Source: an uncultured Eubacteriales bacterium
Lineage (GTDB): Bacteria > Bacillota > Clostridia > Christensenellales > Borkfalkiaceae
DNA length: 64,000 bases
Direction: 5' to 3'
Assembly (NCBI GenBank): GCA_900542935.1
Contig: UQPN01000001.1
Span: 134,625-198,624, forward strand
A program made the position numbers and the translations under genes. The notes beneath the pieces were generated by a model. The model was not told the origin of the DNA, did not search any database, and worked only from the letters and a program-made list of their open reading frames with translations. Position 1 is the stretch's first letter. The number at the start of each line of letters is the position of its first letter. Shown here in pieces: positions 63,320 through 64,000 of the stretch.

Positions 63320-63793
63320 TCATTTTGTTTCGCTAATGCCAAATTCTATCAGCAGATCAAGATACCGTTCCATTTCCCGCTGCGCTATGGGAAACGCAGT
63401 ATTGTACAAACGGTGATCCATGACATCAGCATCTTTCAATAATTCATCATATGGTTCGTGAATGTGTTTTTTATCGCTATGTCTTGAAATAGCGGTAGTA
63501 ACTATTTTAATTTCATCATCACTGTATAACCTTATTGTTTTTAATATCGTTTCTGCTTGTTCTGCACCCTTTGCAGCATGATTATCGCTGGCGCCACCGG
63601 ACATATAAAATATATCATGAAGCATTCCGCAAGTTGTAGCAAGTTCAACATTCAAATTCCTTTTCATAGCTAACAATGTACAAAATCGTGCAGCGCCGTA
63701 CATATGAGAGATATGCATACGGATATGATCTGATTTCTCATTAAAAATAATCTTATCAATTTCATTGCGTAATATTTCAAGCCGATTTTCCAT
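63320..63793 (-). CDS. HD-domain phosphohydrolase-like protein
   Basis: This 157-aa protein has the HD pattern: His in HISHMYGAARFC, HD in CGMLHDIFYMSGG, further His in SDNHAAKGAEQAE and ISRHSDKKH, and a closing Asp in LLKDADVMDHRLYN. HD proteins hydrolyse phosphomonoesters or nucleotides; the substrate here is unknown. GAGGGGAAT lies ahead of the ATG on the minus strand. No partner gene is visible before the window ends. Confidence 0.82.
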   Translation of the reverse strand: MENRLEILRNEIDKIIFNEKSDHIRMHISHMYGAARFCTLLAMKRNLNVELATTCGMLHDIFYMSGGASDNHAAKGAEQAETILKTIRLYSDDEIKIVTTAISRHSDKKHIHEPYDELLKDADVMDHRLYNTAFPIAQREMERYLDLLIEFGISETK

Positions 63794-64000
63794 AAATTCC
63801 CCTCATATTTTAGAGACACAAAAAAAGAATACAGCGCAACCTTTTACTGAGTTACACCGTACCTTAAAAAACTTCCTTACCAGCGCCCACCCAAAACACG
63901 GCTCTGTTTGTAAATTGATAATCTTATGAATTTCTTGCGCGGCTTTGCACAGCGAGCCGAAAAGAATAAAAACGGCGCCATCTCTGCGTGCTCTAAAACA

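Noticed and set aside
1..64000. tRNA or rRNA genes
   Set aside because: I saw no GTTCRA-type arm with a matching acceptor stem. GTTCAAATG near 28612 and 28670 belongs to palindromes and lacks a cloverleaf.

Overview
The window looks like genomic or metagenome-assembled DNA from a Gram-positive, low-to-medium GC gut anaerobe of the Bacillota (Clostridia; a Christensenellales-type lineage would fit, but no marker here proves it). Support comes from strong AGGAGG-type ribosome binding sites, textbook sigma-A promoters (TTGAC-17-TATAAT) at several loci, a T-box leader before glycyl-tRNA synthetase, lipoprotein-type sugar-binding proteins with LplB/LplC-like permeases, and Tn4451-like mobile DNA (large serine recombinase, TnpV, MOBP relaxase).

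Region 1 (1-28.9 kb) is layered mobile and defence DNA, all on the + strand. A SHOCT-like helper and an intact large serine recombinase open the window. They are followed by an AbiL/RloAB-type ATPase pair, a decayed IS21 istA, an AbiEi/AbiEii toxin-antitoxin pair, a wrecked DUF2075 helicase, a MazG-like protein, a nuclease-helicase, and a very AT-rich operon: a 1287-aa NUDIX-HNH-repeat-PIN-like fusion, a 1153-aa helicase with a C-terminal nuclease-like domain and a 577-aa unknown protein. An 849-aa single-chain RNA-polymerase-like protein of the double-psi beta-barrel (YonO/cellular RdRp) type comes next. A mobilisation module follows (structured oriT candidate, mobC, relaxase with an overlapping membrane coiled-coil gene, tnpV), then a second helper/recombinase pair whose recombinase is cut to 42 codons, an AlbA_2 ATP-binding regulator and a truncated nuclease-like gene.

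Region 2 (29-53.3 kb) is a glucuronate-centred polysaccharide utilisation locus. An AraC regulator diverges from a sugar ABC transporter (binding lipoprotein and two permeases, no ATPase), four very large secreted or lipid-anchored proteins (Ig-like, DUF4838, two GLUG-type), beta-glucuronidase, a CE15-like esterase, uxaC, uxuA and an SDR fructuronate reductase. These would release, import and isomerise uronic acids to 2-keto-3-deoxygluconate.

Region 3 (53.3-64 kb) continues the pathway (KDPG aldolase, KDG kinase), then two TIM-barrel sugar isomerases and a Gfo/Idh/MocA dehydrogenase. On the minus strand are a membrane-anchored GH32 fructanase and a small Cys/Gly-rich membrane protein. A T-box-controlled glycyl-tRNA synthetase and an HD-domain protein close the window. 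Codon use changes abruptly inside the SDR gene near 53.29 kb, so regions 2 and 3 may come from different genomes (recombination or chimeric assembly).

The most novel material is the 11.7-23.5 kb cluster: an apparently undescribed association of a NUDIX-HNH-PIN-like protein, a helicase-nuclease, an unrecognised protein and an RdRp-like polymerase inside a mobilisable defence island.
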